This document shows positions 26,827-36,824 of a stretch of DNA of 64,000 bases, piece after piece. The notes under the pieces are model-generated. The model worked only from the letters and a program-made list of their open reading frames with translations, did no database searches and was not told where the DNA came from. The stretch spans positions 1-64,000 of the forward strand of contig CAYPQM010000007.1 of assembly GCA_964412845.1 (NCBI GenBank), written 5' to 3'. Each line of letters begins with the position of its first letter. Within the stretch, counting starts at the first letter, position 1. The translations under genes were made by a program, and so were the position numbers. This stretch comes from JAWWPY01 sp964412845 (GTDB lineage: Bacteria > Actinomycetota > Actinomycetes > Streptosporangiales > Streptosporangiaceae).

Positions 26827-27169
26827 TCCGGCGAGCCTGCCCCGCCCTGGCCGCCAGTCCGGGCGGGACGCTGTCCGGTCCCGGCTCGCGGCCCATGTCC
26901 CGGCTCGCGCCGCATAAGGCACGACGCGCAGGCCACTGCTTTATTGAACTCCGCCATGAAACCCGGTGTAAAGCTCATCTCGGCGGGTAGCCATGGGTCT
27001 TCGTTGCTGAAGGGGGCCAGTTCGTGGCAGGTAGCAGGTTTAACACAATGCGTTATAGCTGTCATGCACAATCCGCCACCGGTATCGATAATAATCCGGC
27101 CACGGCGGCGCGGTGCGTGCCCGCGAATTATGAAATTCATTTGGATAACTGCCCGGTAATGCGCGGCAT
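26827..27169. other. AT-richer intergenic stretch upstream of the four-gene cassette
   Basis: 343 bp, visibly lower in GC than the window, especially 26935-27165. It carries the palindromes TATCGATA (27083-27090) and GAATTATGAAATTC (27125-27138). A possible minus-strand frame from about 27065 (start MTAITHCVKPATCHELAP) has no homolog I recognise and runs antisense into the sigma gene, so I do not call it. Confidence 0.55.
27125..27138. promoter_or_regulatory. Candidate operator before the acyl-CoA dehydrogenase-like gene
   Basis: GAATT-ATGA-AATTC, a perfect 5-bp-arm inverted repeat 31 bp upstream of the first cassette gene, inside the AT-richer stretch. MarR-type sites have this general form, but no binding link is shown. 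Confidence 0.35.
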
Positions 27170-28171
27170 ATGACCTCCGCTGACGCAGACCGCGGTTACC
27201 CGGACCAGACCGGCCTGCCGGCCTGGCAGCGCGTCGCGGTCGCGTTTGCCGCGGCGGTCGAGTCGGGCCGGCTCGACCTGCCGGTGCCGGGGAGCGGGCG
27301 GACCCGGGAGCGCTGGGCGGCGTTCGCGGACCTGGCCGAGGAAGATTTGTCGCTGGCCAGGCTCGGTGAGGGGCACGCCGACGCGCTGGCGATCCTGGCT
27401 GAGCTGGGCGGGCCCCGGCCCCGGGCGGGCCGCCGGTGGGGCGTGTGGGCGGCGAACCCACCTGGTCCCAGCCTCCAAGCCACCCGGACCGAAGGCGGCT
27501 GGCGGCTGCGGGGTACCAAGCAGTACTGTTCCGGGGCGCGCGCTTGCACTCATGCCCTGGTCACGGCGGCGGCTGCCGACGGCATGCGGCTGTTCGCCGT
27601 CACTACAGCAGCCCTGACGCCCTACTTTGGGACCTGGCCGGCCACCGGCATGGCCGGGAGCGACACCCTGGACGTGGGCTTCGCCGACATTCTCGCCGAA
27701 CCGGTCGGGCCGCCCGGAGGCTACGTTGACCGGCCCGGATTCACCCACGGCGGCGTCGGCGTCGCGGCCTGCTGGTACGGCGGGGCCCGGTCGGTCGGCC
27801 GGACCCTGCTCGCCGTGGCGGGAAAGCGGGACGTCGGGCCGCATGCGCTGGCCCACCTGGGCGCGGTGGACATCGGACTGGGCGCCGCGCGAGCCGCCCT
27901 CGACCAGGCCGCGGATCAGATCGACGCCGATCCGGGCGACCAGGCGAACACCGGCCGCGGCCGCGCCCTGCGGGTGCGGGCTCTGGTCGAGGCCGTCGCC
28001 ACGGACGTCTGCGCCCGGGTCGGCCGGGCGCTGGGGGCCGGGCCGCTGTGTCACGACGAGGCGCACGGCCGCACGGTCGCGGATCTGGCCGTCTATCTGC
28101 GGCAGCACCATGCGGAACGGGACCTCGCCGAGTTGGGTGCGCTGGTCACCGAGCGGGGCACCGAGTGGTGA
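27170..28171 (+). CDS. Acyl-CoA dehydrogenase-like flavoprotein
   Basis: 333 residues, shorter than the usual 380. The fold is acyl-CoA dehydrogenase-like, with a recognisable middle segment (GWRLRGTKQYCSGA) and a C-terminal QHHAERDLAELG. The C-terminal catalytic region with the conserved Glu (YEGT-type motif) is not visible, so ordinary alpha,beta-dehydrogenation is uncertain; related proteins act as hydroxylases or on carrier-bound acyl groups. Its TGA overlaps the GTG of the PIG-L gene. It is the first gene of a four-gene cassette whose later members sit end to end. Confidence 0.8.
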   Translation: MTSADADRGYPDQTGLPAWQRVAVAFAAAVESGRLDLPVPGSGRTRERWAAFADLAEEDLSLARLGEGHADALAILAELGGPRPRAGRRWGVWAANPPGPSLQATRTEGGWRLRGTKQYCSGARACTHALVTAAAADGMRLFAVTTAALTPYFGTWPATGMAGSDTLDVGFADILAEPVGPPGGYVDRPGFTHGGVGVAACWYGGARSVGRTLLAVAGKRDVGPHALAHLGAVDIGLGAARAALDQAADQIDADPGDQANTGRGRALRVRALVEAVATDVCARVGRALGAGPLCHDEAHGRTVADLAVYLRQHHAERDLAELGALVTERGTEW

Positions 28172-28896
28172 GCCTGGCCGCCGGCAACCCCATCGAGGCA
28201 CCAGGTACCGATGAGGAGACCTGGCGCAACTGGCCTGAGCTGGCCCGGCTGCCTGCCCTCGATGTCTCGGCCTGGACCAGCGCGGTCATCGTCGCGGCTC
28301 ATCCCGACGACGAGGTACTCGGCGTAGGCGGGATCATGTCCGTCCTGGCTGCCGCGGGCGCCCGGCTGCGGCTCGTCTCCGTCACCGACGGGGAGGCATC
28401 TCATCCGGGCATCGCTGAACCAGAGGCGCTGGCCCAGCGCAGGGCCGCCGAGACCGCCGGCGCGCTGCGCGTGCTTGGCGCGCAGGCGGCCGATGTGGTC
28501 CGGCTGCGATTGCCCGACGCGGGACTGAGCACCCGGGAGGACGACATCACCGCGCTGCTGGCGGAGTACCTCGGCGGGTTCGACGTCTGCCTCGCTCCCT
28601 GGGAGAAAGACGTGCACGCCGACCATGAAGTGGTGGGCCGGGCGGCCCGCGGGGCCAGCGAGCACACGATGTTCTACCCGATCTGGATGTGGCACTGGGC
28701 GCGGCCCGGCGACCCCGGCCCGCCGTGGGGCCGGGCCGTCCGCGTCCCGCTTCCGCTGGCGGTAGCCGCCCGGAAGCGGGACGCGATCCGCTGCTTCGCC
28801 AGCCAACTGGAGAACCGGGACGCCAGCACCGGGCCCGTGCTGGCCCCCGGCGTAGTCGCGCACTTCACCCGCGGCCAGGAGGTGCTCTTCCAGTGA
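28168..28896 (+). CDS. PIG-L family deacetylase
   Basis: 242 residues. The zinc motif AHPDDE (H45, D47, D48) and the second motif HADH (H150, H153) identify a LmbE/PIG-L metal-dependent N-deacetylase. Family members remove N-acetyl from GlcNAc-type sugars (MshB in mycothiol, GlcNAc-PI in eukaryotes) and from antibiotics. Two GTG codons (28165 and 28168) are possible; the second gives a 4-bp overlap with the upstream gene. The four-gene context suggests trimming of a glycosylated or acylated metabolite. Confidence 0.92.
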   Translation: MSLAAGNPIEAPGTDEETWRNWPELARLPALDVSAWTSAVIVAAHPDDEVLGVGGIMSVLAAAGARLRLVSVTDGEASHPGIAEPEALAQRRAAETAGALRVLGAQAADVVRLRLPDAGLSTREDDITALLAEYLGGFDVCLAPWEKDVHADHEVVGRAARGASEHTMFYPIWMWHWARPGDPGPPWGRAVRVPLPLAVAARKRDAIRCFASQLENRDASTGPVLAPGVVAHFTRGQEVLFQ

Positions 28897-28897
28897 T

Positions 28898-29512
28898 ATG
28901 TCGATGACTCTGGGACCGGGCTACTTCGACGAGCTTTACGCCGCCTCGCCCGACCCGTGGGAATTTGCCACCCGCTGGTACGAGGCGCGCAAGTACGCGA
29001 TCAGCCTCGCCCTGCTGCCCGCCGAGCGCTACGGCGACGCCTTCGAGCCCGGCTGCTCGATCGGGGTGTTCACCGAATTGCTGGCTCCGCGCTGTGACCG
29101 GCTGCTGTCCTGCGACGGGGCCGCGGCGGCGGTGCACCGTGCCGCCCTGCGGACCGCGCCTTTGCCGAACGTCGAAGTGCAGCGCCGGGTCATCCCGCGC
29201 GACTGGCCAGCAGGCGGGTTCGACCTCATTGTCTTCTCCGAGTTCCTCTACTACTTCGCTGGAGATGATCTTGACCGGGTGCTGAACCTGGGCGTGGCCG
29301 CCCTGCGCCCGGGCGGGAGCCTGCTCGCGGTGCACTGGCGGCACCCGGTGGCGGACTACCCACGCAGCGGCGACGACGTGCACCATGTGCTGGCCGGCCA
29401 TCCGGGGCTGGCCCGGCTCGTCGGCCTGCGGGAACCGGACTTCCTCGCCGAGGTGTACGTCCGCGCGGACGGCGGGGCGGTATCGGTGGCCAGGGCCGGG
29501 GGACTGCTGTGA
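28898..29512 (+). CDS. NodS-like SAM-dependent methyltransferase
   Basis: 204 residues. The opening FDELYAASPDPWEFATRWYEARKYA is characteristic of NodS-type N-methyltransferases, followed by motif I (FEPGCSIGVFTELLA). NodS methylates the amino group of a deacetylated chitooligosaccharide. Here it lies directly after a deacetylase, which is consistent with methylation of the freed amine; that link is inference. It starts 1 bp after the PIG-L stop, and its last bases overlap the GT2 start by 4 bp. Confidence 0.9.
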   Translation: MSMTLGPGYFDELYAASPDPWEFATRWYEARKYAISLALLPAERYGDAFEPGCSIGVFTELLAPRCDRLLSCDGAAAAVHRAALRTAPLPNVEVQRRVIPRDWPAGGFDLIVFSEFLYYFAGDDLDRVLNLGVAALRPGGSLLAVHWRHPVADYPRSGDDVHHVLAGHPGLARLVGLREPDFLAEVYVRADGGAVSVARAGGLL

Positions 29513-30210
29513 TCAAGGCCATCGGGGTGGTGGTGCCCGCGCACAACGAGGAGGACCTGCTGCTCGCCTGCCTGACCGCCGTCCGGCAGGCGGCCCGTGC
29601 GCTCCCCGGGATGCCTGTGCACCTGGTCGTGGTGGCCGATGCGTGCACCGACCGGACCGCGGACTGTGCCCGGCGTGCGGGGGCCGTCGTGCTGGAAATC
29701 CGCGCCCGCAGCGTTGGCGCGGCGCGAGAGGCGGGCATGCGTGAAGTGCTCAGCCGGACGCGGCAGCCAGATCCCGCGGACATCTGGCTGGCGACAACCG
29801 ATGCCGACACGATCGTCCCGCCCGGCTGGCTCAGCCAGCACATGCAGTACGCCGATGCTGGCTGGGATGCGGTCGTCGGGACCGTGACGGTGACCGACTG
29901 GGCCGGGCACCCGCCCGAGGTGCCGCCTCGCTTCTACCAGCGCTACGGCAACGGCCAGGGCACCCATCCGCACGTGCACGGGGCCAATCTCGGCTTCAGC
30001 GCCCGGGCGTACCTCGCGGCCGGTGGCTTCAGGCCGAGCCCTACCGCGGAGGACCATGCGCTGGTCGAGTCGCTCAGGGCCGCGGGCGCCGCCATCCTGC
30101 GCACCACGGAGGTCAACGTGGTGACCTCAGCCCGCCGCCAGGCGCGTGCACCGCGCGGTTTCGGTCACTTTCTCGCCACCCTCGCCGCACCCCAGCCCGG
30201 CCCGACCTGA
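29509..30210 (+). CDS. GT2-family glycosyltransferase
   Basis: 233 residues from a GTG start overlapping the methyltransferase stop. The GT-A fold is shown by VVPAHNEEDLLLACL, the DACTDRT segment and the metal-binding TTDADTIVPPGW (DXD-type). It has no membrane segments, so it is cytoplasmic and likely uses a nucleotide sugar. As the fourth gene of the cassette it probably adds a sugar to, or builds, the product modified by the deacetylase and methyltransferase. Confidence 0.9.
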   Translation: MIKAIGVVVPAHNEEDLLLACLTAVRQAARALPGMPVHLVVVADACTDRTADCARRAGAVVLEIRARSVGAAREAGMREVLSRTRQPDPADIWLATTDADTIVPPGWLSQHMQYADAGWDAVVGTVTVTDWAGHPPEVPPRFYQRYGNGQGTHPHVHGANLGFSARAYLAAGGFRPSPTAEDHALVESLRAAGAAILRTTEVNVVTSARRQARAPRGFGHFLATLAAPQPGPT

Positions 30211-30253
30211 GCAGGGGCCGATGGTGGCACCGGGATTCAGAAGGCCCGCACTG

Positions 30254-30287
30254 TTGACACTGGTAAACTATTGCACCGTTGTCTCGC
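30254..30287. promoter_or_regulatory. Putative promoter/operator of the second MarR copy
   Basis: TTGACACTGGTAAACT contains an extended -10-like TGGTAAACT (TG-N-TAAACT), overlapped by an imperfect inverted repeat, GACAxxGGT with its complement, around an AT-rich spacer. It lies 86-119 bp before the GTG of copy B. No matching element was found upstream of copy A. Confidence 0.35.
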
Positions 30288-30360
30288 GACCGCGCAGTGG
30301 GATTGCTGGTGGTAATGGGTGGGGTCTGAGGTGGCGCCGGATGCCGGCCATAGGCACCTG

Positions 30361-30755
30361 GAGGTTGGTTCGGTGGAGGTTGGGCTGAGTGTGTTGCTGG
30401 AGGCGTGTGAGCGGGCGGTGGAGGGGATTGGGTCGTCGGTTCCGGCGGTGCAGTTGCGTGCGTTGCTGGTGATTGATGGGGCGGGGAGCTTGAACCTGAA
30501 TCAGCTGGCGCGGGGGCTGGGGGCGTCAGCGTCGGCGTCGAGCAGGCTGTGTGACCGGATGGCGGTGGCGGGGTTGGTGACGCGGGAGCGGGCGGCGGGG
30601 AGCCGGCGGGAGATTGTGCTGGTGCTGACGGAGTCGGGGCGGCGGCTGGCGGAGTGGGTGCGGGGGCAGCGGCGGGCGGCGCTGGATGAGTTGCTGGGGG
30701 CGATGGGCGCGGAGGGCCGGGATGCGCTGCGGCGCGGATTGCGCGCGCTGTCCGC
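30361..30755. repeat. 395-bp direct repeat, copy B
   Basis: Same 395-bp segment as 25418-25812, in the same orientation, 4943 bp downstream. Confidence 0.95.
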
Positions 30756-30774
30756 GCCGCCACCACCGGCCTGA
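30373..30774 (+). CDS. MarR-family transcriptional regulator, copy B
   Basis: 133 residues; the first 127 or so are identical to copy A, and only the last few differ (RALSAPPPPA against RALSAGPG). The GTG at 30373 is preceded by the same GAGG. Residues before the GTG (from 30319) differ from those of copy A, supporting this start. It precedes a WhiB-like gene by 91 bp. It may act as a heterodimer or as a backup for copy A. Confidence 0.85.
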   Translation: MEVGLSVLLEACERAVEGIGSSVPAVQLRALLVIDGAGSLNLNQLARGLGASASASSRLCDRMAVAGLVTRERAAGSRREIVLVLTESGRRLAEWVRGQRRAALDELLGAMGAEGRDALRRGLRALSAPPPPA

Positions 30775-30865
30775 CGGGCAGATCCGCGACGATGCATAAC
30801 GTGACCCCGGCGGGGCAGTGGATGGGACCAGCAATGACCGTAACCGTCCCACTGAGGGTGTGCTG

Positions 30866-31150
30866 ATGAACTCGCCTGCTGCCGCTGACGGGAGACTGGC
30901 CTGGCTCGACCTGGGAGCCTGCCGGGACGAGGATCCTGATCTGTTCTTCCCCATCGCCTCGGCCGGGCCAGGCGTGGCTCAGGTGGCGGCAGCCAAAGCG
31001 GTCTGTGCCCGATGCGCGGTACGGGAAGCGTGCTTGCATTTCGCTCTTGAAACGCATCAGGGCAGCGGGGTATGGGGCGGCATGAGCGAGGAGGAGCGCC
31101 GGGCAATCCGGCGGAGCCACCGCGATCAGCCGGCCCAGCTGGCGGGCTGA
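30866..31150 (+). CDS. WhiB-like transcriptional regulator
   Basis: 94 residues. Four cysteines, C19, C47, C50 and C56 (the C-Xn-CARC-X5-C pattern), bind a [4Fe-4S] cluster, and GVWGG (68-72) precedes the basic C-terminal DNA-binding turn. Such proteins work with the main sigma factor and respond to redox or NO. The ATG at 30866 has GAGGG upstream. It is the last gene before the phosphatase/kinase operon. Confidence 0.92.
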   Translation: MNSPAAADGRLAWLDLGACRDEDPDLFFPIASAGPGVAQVAAAKAVCARCAVREACLHFALETHQGSGVWGGMSEEERRAIRRSHRDQPAQLAG

Positions 31151-31289
31151 GGCGTGATCTTGCCCGCCGCCTCCCCGGTGTCTGGGGCCAGCTGGCGATT
31201 ACAGGTTCATTGGTCGTTTTGGTGGTTAGTGTCAGTCGCGGATAAGCTCCTCGCCCCCGGCGAGGGACCAGGGCGCAAAGGAGGTGACC

Positions 31290-32536
31290 GTGACGACTCC
31301 GACCAGCGTTTCACCGCCTCAGGCCGCCGAGAGCGCGGTCCCCGAGGGCACCCCGGAAGAGGGCAGCTCGGCGTGGCTCACCGAGCCCGAGACGCTGCTG
31401 CTGGTCGAGGATGATCCGGGGGACGTGGTCCTGGTCGAGGAGCTACTCGTCGACAGCGGCCTGCGGGCGACGATGTCCTGGGCGCGCTCGCTGGCTGAGG
31501 CGAAGAACCTGCTGAAGCGCGAAGCCGTGCCCAGCTGCATTCTGCTCGACCTGCATCTCCCCGACGCCCAGGGGATGGAAGCGGTCACCCAGCTGCTGGC
31601 CGCGGCCCCGCGTGCGGCGGTCGTGGTGCTGACCGGGCTGGCCGAGGAGAGCGCGGGACTCGCGGCGGTCGCGGCCGGTGCCCAGGATTACCTGGTCAAG
31701 GGGCAGGCGGCAGCGGATGCCTTCGGCCGGGCGATCCGTTACGCCGCGCAGCGCAAGCACGTCGAGCAGGCATCGGCGGCACTGCAGCTCAGCGCGCTGC
31801 AAGCCGAGGAGAACGCCCGGCTGGAGCGTGGCCTGCTGCCGACCCCGCTGGTCCGCACGAGCGAACTCGAGATGGTGACCCGCTACCGGCCCGGCCGGGC
31901 GCAGGCGCTGCTCGGCGGCGACTTCTACGACATCGTCGAGACTTCCGACGGCATCGTGCATGCGGTGATCGGCGATGTATCCGGGCACGGCGCGGCCGAG
32001 GCGGCCGTCGGCGTCTGCCTCCGGGTCGCCTGGCGATCCCTCGTGCTCGCCGGGACGCCGGCCCCAGCGGTGATCGAACTGCTGGAGCAGATGCTGGTCG
32101 CCGAGCGGGAGGGTGAGCACGTCTTCGCCACCCTCACCCACCTGGCTTTCGCGCCGGACCGGCGCAGTGTGCGAATCCTGCGGGCCGGTCACCCGGGGCT
32201 GCTGCTCCGCACGGTGGGCGGCGTCGAGCTGATCGAGGGGGAGGGCGGGCCGGCGCTGGGCCTCATCCCGGGCCTGGCCTGGCAGGAAGAAGAGATGCTG
32301 CTGCCCGGCGGGGCCGGCCTGGTGCTGTTCACCGACGGGCTGTTCGAGGGACGCACCGGCCCTGGAAGCCAGCGGCTGGGCGAGGAGGGGCTGCTGGCCA
32401 TGGCCCGGGACCTGGCCGCACTGCCTGCCGCGGCGTTCGTGGACGCGCTGATCGAACGGACCGAGGCGGCGGCCAGCAGCTACGGAGGCCTCGCCGACGA
32501 TGTCGCCGTCGTCCACCTCAGGTGGGCGGTGGCCGG

Positions 32537-32540
<4 letters not shown>
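31290..32540 (+). CDS. Response regulator with SpoIIE-type PP2C phosphatase
   Basis: 416 residues. A receiver domain (about 30-145, phospho-acceptor D87 in LLDLHLPDAQG, K of YLVKGQ) precedes a coiled linker and a PP2C-type phosphatase domain (about 190-410; GGDFYDIV, GDVSGHG, FTDGLFEGR, DDVAVV). Phosphorylation of the receiver probably switches on dephosphorylation of a STAS antagonist, freeing a sigma factor. A GTG at 31284 is also in frame, but AAAGGAGG sits five bases before GTG 31290. It overlaps the sensor kinase gene by 4 bp. Confidence 0.92.
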
Positions 32541-34167
<1,627 letters not shown>

Positions 34168-34171
<4 letters not shown>

Positions 34172-34608
34172 CTGACCCCCTGCTGCCCATCGAGGTCCTG
34201 CTCGTCGAGGATGACCCCGGCGATGAGCTGATGACCCGGGAGGCCTTCGAGGACAACAAGATCAACAACCGGCTGCATGTGGCGCGCGACGGCGAGGAAG
34301 CGCTGGATTTCCTCTACCGCCGGGGCGCGCACACCGGGGCGCCCAGCGTCGACCTCATCCTGCTCGACCTCAACCTGCCGAAATACGACGGGCGGCAGGT
34401 CCTGGAACAGATCAAATCCGACCCTGACCTGACCCACGTGCCGGTGGTGGTCTTGACCACGTCCTCGTCTGAAGAGGACGTCTTGCGCAGTTACAAGCTG
34501 CACGCCAACGCCTATGTGACGAAGCCGGTGGATGTCTACCAGTTCATCGCGGCTGTCCGTCAGATCGACGAATTCTTCGTGTCGGTCGTGCGCTTGCCCC
34601 GCCAGTGA
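34168..34608 (+). CDS. Rcp1-like single-domain response regulator
   Basis: 146 residues, a receiver domain only. D67 in LLDLNLPKYDG is the acceptor, and K is present in YVTKPVD. It belongs to the Rcp1-like type that pairs with phytochrome-like or CHASE3 kinases. No output domain, so it may relay phosphate or compete for it. It is coupled by ATGA to the kinase gene. Confidence 0.9.
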
Positions 34609-34623
34609 CGTGCAGGAGGTGCC

Positions 34624-35931
34624 ATGGCCAGGAAGTGGCGGAACGGGGCCGAGGCCGGCAGCTACCGGCCTCGGGTGGTGGTTGTCGGCGCTGGCTTCGC
34701 CGGGCTGGCCACGGTGGGCCGGCTGACCCGCGCCGGGCTGGCGGTCACGCTGGTCGACCGCAACGTATACAGCACCTTCCAGCCGCTGCTCTACCAGGTC
34801 GCGACCGGCGGGCTGAACCCCAGCGACGTCGCGTACCCGCTGCGGGGCTTCGCCCGGAAATACGGCGCCCGGTTCCGGCGCGGGGAGCTGTCCGGCATCG
34901 ATCCCGCCGCCCGGCGCATCACTTTCACTGACGGGGGCGAGCTCGTCTACGACTACCTGGTCCTGGCGACCGGGGTGTCAGCCGGGTACTACGGCGTGAC
35001 CGGGGCTGCCACGCACAGTTTCGGCCTCTACACCCGGCACGACGCCATCCGGCTCCGCGACCACCTGACGGCCTGCGTGGAGCGGCTCAGCGCCACCGGC
35101 GACAGCCAGGATCTGAACATCACCGTCGTGGGCGGCGGGGCTACCGGTGTCGAACTGGCCGGCACGCTCGCGGAGCTGCGCAGCATCGCCCTGCCCAGCT
35201 CGTATCCCGACATTGACTCGGCCCGTATCCACATCACGCTGGTCGAGCAGGCTTCCGCGCTGCTGGCCCCATTCCATCCGGCCCTTCGCGAGTACGCGCG
35301 CCAGCAACTGCAGGGCCGGCAGGTCGGCATCCGGCTGGACACCACCATTCGCGAGATCACCGCCGACAAGGTCGTTCTCGCGGACGGCGAGGAGCTGGCC
35401 AGCGACCTCACCGTGTGGGGCGCGGGTGTCTCCGCGCCGGAATCGGCCGGGCAATGGGGCCTGCCGCAGGGCCGGGCAGGCCGCATCACGACCGGCGCGG
35501 ACCTCCTGGTGACTGGGCACGAGCACATCTTCGCGGTGGGCGACATCGCGCTGATCGAGGGCCAGTCGGTGCCGCAGCTCGCCCAGCCGGGCCTGCAGAT
35601 GGGCCGGCACGCCGCCCGGCAGATCCGCAGGCTCGCGGCCGGGCGGCCCACCGTCCCGTTCAGCTACCACGACAAGGGAATCATGGCCACCATCGGCCGC
35701 CGGTCCGCTGTCGTCCAGCTGCCCTACCACGTCCGGGTCCGGGGCACCCTGGCCTGGCTCGCCTGGCTGGCCCTGCACCTGGTGACCCTGCTCGGCAACC
35801 GCAATCGGATCTCCGCGCTGATCAACCTGTCCTACCGGTACCTGACCTGGGGCCACGGGGGAGGCATCATCACGGGTGATGACCCGCCGATGCCCGCCCG
35901 CGCCGACCGGAGTCCGGACACCCGCGGATGA
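34624..35931 (+). CDS. ndh: Type II NADH dehydrogenase (NDH-2)
   Basis: 435 residues. FAD-binding GAGFAGL (22-28), the NAD-binding VVGGGATGVELAG (about 171) and a C-terminal amphipathic region (LAWLAWLALHLVTLLGNRNRI) for membrane attachment identify a single-subunit, non-pumping NADH:quinone oxidoreductase. AGGAGG is seven bases upstream. The antiporter operon begins 121 bp after its stop. NDH-2 cannot make an ion gradient itself, so the antiporter next to it could set sodium/proton balance; that link is inference. Confidence 0.93.
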   Translation: MARKWRNGAEAGSYRPRVVVVGAGFAGLATVGRLTRAGLAVTLVDRNVYSTFQPLLYQVATGGLNPSDVAYPLRGFARKYGARFRRGELSGIDPAARRITFTDGGELVYDYLVLATGVSAGYYGVTGAATHSFGLYTRHDAIRLRDHLTACVERLSATGDSQDLNITVVGGGATGVELAGTLAELRSIALPSSYPDIDSARIHITLVEQASALLAPFHPALREYARQQLQGRQVGIRLDTTIREITADKVVLADGEELASDLTVWGAGVSAPESAGQWGLPQGRAGRITTGADLLVTGHEHIFAVGDIALIEGQSVPQLAQPGLQMGRHAARQIRRLAAGRPTVPFSYHDKGIMATIGRRSAVVQLPYHVRVRGTLAWLAWLALHLVTLLGNRNRISALINLSYRYLTWGHGGGIITGDDPPMPARADRSPDTRG

Positions 35932-36052
35932 CGGCCCGCAGCGTCAATGTCAGCTGGCCTGATGTTAGCGGCGGAGATCACCGGGTAGGCGAGGCCGGTC
36001 ACCGAAAGGGGCGGATGTCATGGCTCAGAACTACACCGGCTGAGGGCCTGCG

Positions 36053-36571
36053 ATGGCCGGCCGGGTTATCGCGCTGTCCTGCTGGGCGTTCGGCGTCTGG
36101 ATGCTGCTGACCTGGACTCTCACCCTGGAGCAGGTGCTCGCCGGGGTTGCCGTCGCCATCGTCGTCGCGGTGGCGCTGGCGCCGCTGGGTGAGGTGGCCG
36201 GCCCGTGGCGGCTGCTGACCCCGCGGCGGCTCGCCGCCACCGGCGCGCTCCTGGTCCTCGCCGCGCGGCGGATCGTGCTGGCCAACCTGCGGCTGTCCTG
36301 GCTGATCTGGAATCCGCGCCGGCCGCTGCGCAGCGGCATGGTCATCGTGGCCACGTCGCAGCGATCGGAGGGGGACCTGACCGCCGTGGGCCTCATCACC
36401 TCGCTGATCGTGGACAACCAGCTCGTCGATCTTGACCGCCGCGGCGGCCAGCTTCAGTATCATGCCGTCGAGGTCCCCGAGGGCGGGCCCGAGCAGGCCA
36501 GGCAGGCCATCAACGGGCCGGTGGAGGACCTGCTGGCCGCGTTCCACGGAAGGCGGCAGGCCGATGGCTGA
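36053..36571 (+). CDS. mrpE: Na+/H+ antiporter subunit E (MrpE/MbhA-like)
   Basis: 172 residues, two or three membrane segments near the N-terminus (IALSCWAFGVWMLLTW) and a soluble tail with the MrpE hallmark region. GAGGG is upstream. Its stop overlaps the next gene. It opens a seven-gene operon with the order of the Mrp-related half of Mbh-type complexes. Confidence 0.9.
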   Translation: MAGRVIALSCWAFGVWMLLTWTLTLEQVLAGVAVAIVVAVALAPLGEVAGPWRLLTPRRLAATGALLVLAARRIVLANLRLSWLIWNPRRPLRSGMVIVATSQRSEGDLTAVGLITSLIVDNQLVDLDRRGGQLQYHAVEVPEGGPEQARQAINGPVEDLLAAFHGRRQADG

Positions 36572-36824
36572 GATTTGCCTGGCGGTTGCGATCGCTGAGG
36601 TGGCGATCGCGGCCCTGCTGCTGGTCCGGCTGGCGGCGGGCCCGACCGTATCGGACCGGATCGTGGCGCTCAACACGATGTCGACGCAGGCGACGCTGGC
36701 GGTCTTGTTCTTCGCCGCGTTCGCCGGCCGCACCATCTACCTGGATGTCGCGCTGTGGCTGGCGTCGTTCAGCTACCTGGGCGCCATCGTCTGGTCACGT
36801 TACCTGGAGCGGGGGCTGCTGTGA
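36564..36824 (+). CDS. mrpF: Na+/H+ antiporter subunit F (MrpF/MbhB-like)
   Basis: 86 residues, three membrane segments and the family motif GPTVSDRIVALNT. It overlaps subunit E by 8 bp and subunit G by 4 bp. Confidence 0.9.
   Translation: MAEICLAVAIAEVAIAALLLVRLAAGPTVSDRIVALNTMSTQATLAVLFFAAFAGRTIYLDVALWLASFSYLGAIVWSRYLERGLL

Noticed and set aside
25558..26922. Minus-strand frame of 454 codons across copy A of the MarR gene and sigma
   Set aside because: Antisense to two recognised genes; its composition follows from the G-rich MarR strand.
26760..27065. Cys-containing minus-strand frame as a possible WhiB protein
   Set aside because: It lacks the WhiB cysteine spacing and GVWGG motif and is partly antisense to sigma.
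26944..27159. 71-codon plus-strand frame in the AT-richer patch
   Set aside because: No ribosome site, no similarity that I recognise and odd composition; left as intergenic.
30113..31120. Proline-rich minus-strand frame of 335 codons
   Set aside because: Antisense to the G-rich MarR copy B, so the Pro/Ala-rich translation is an artefact.
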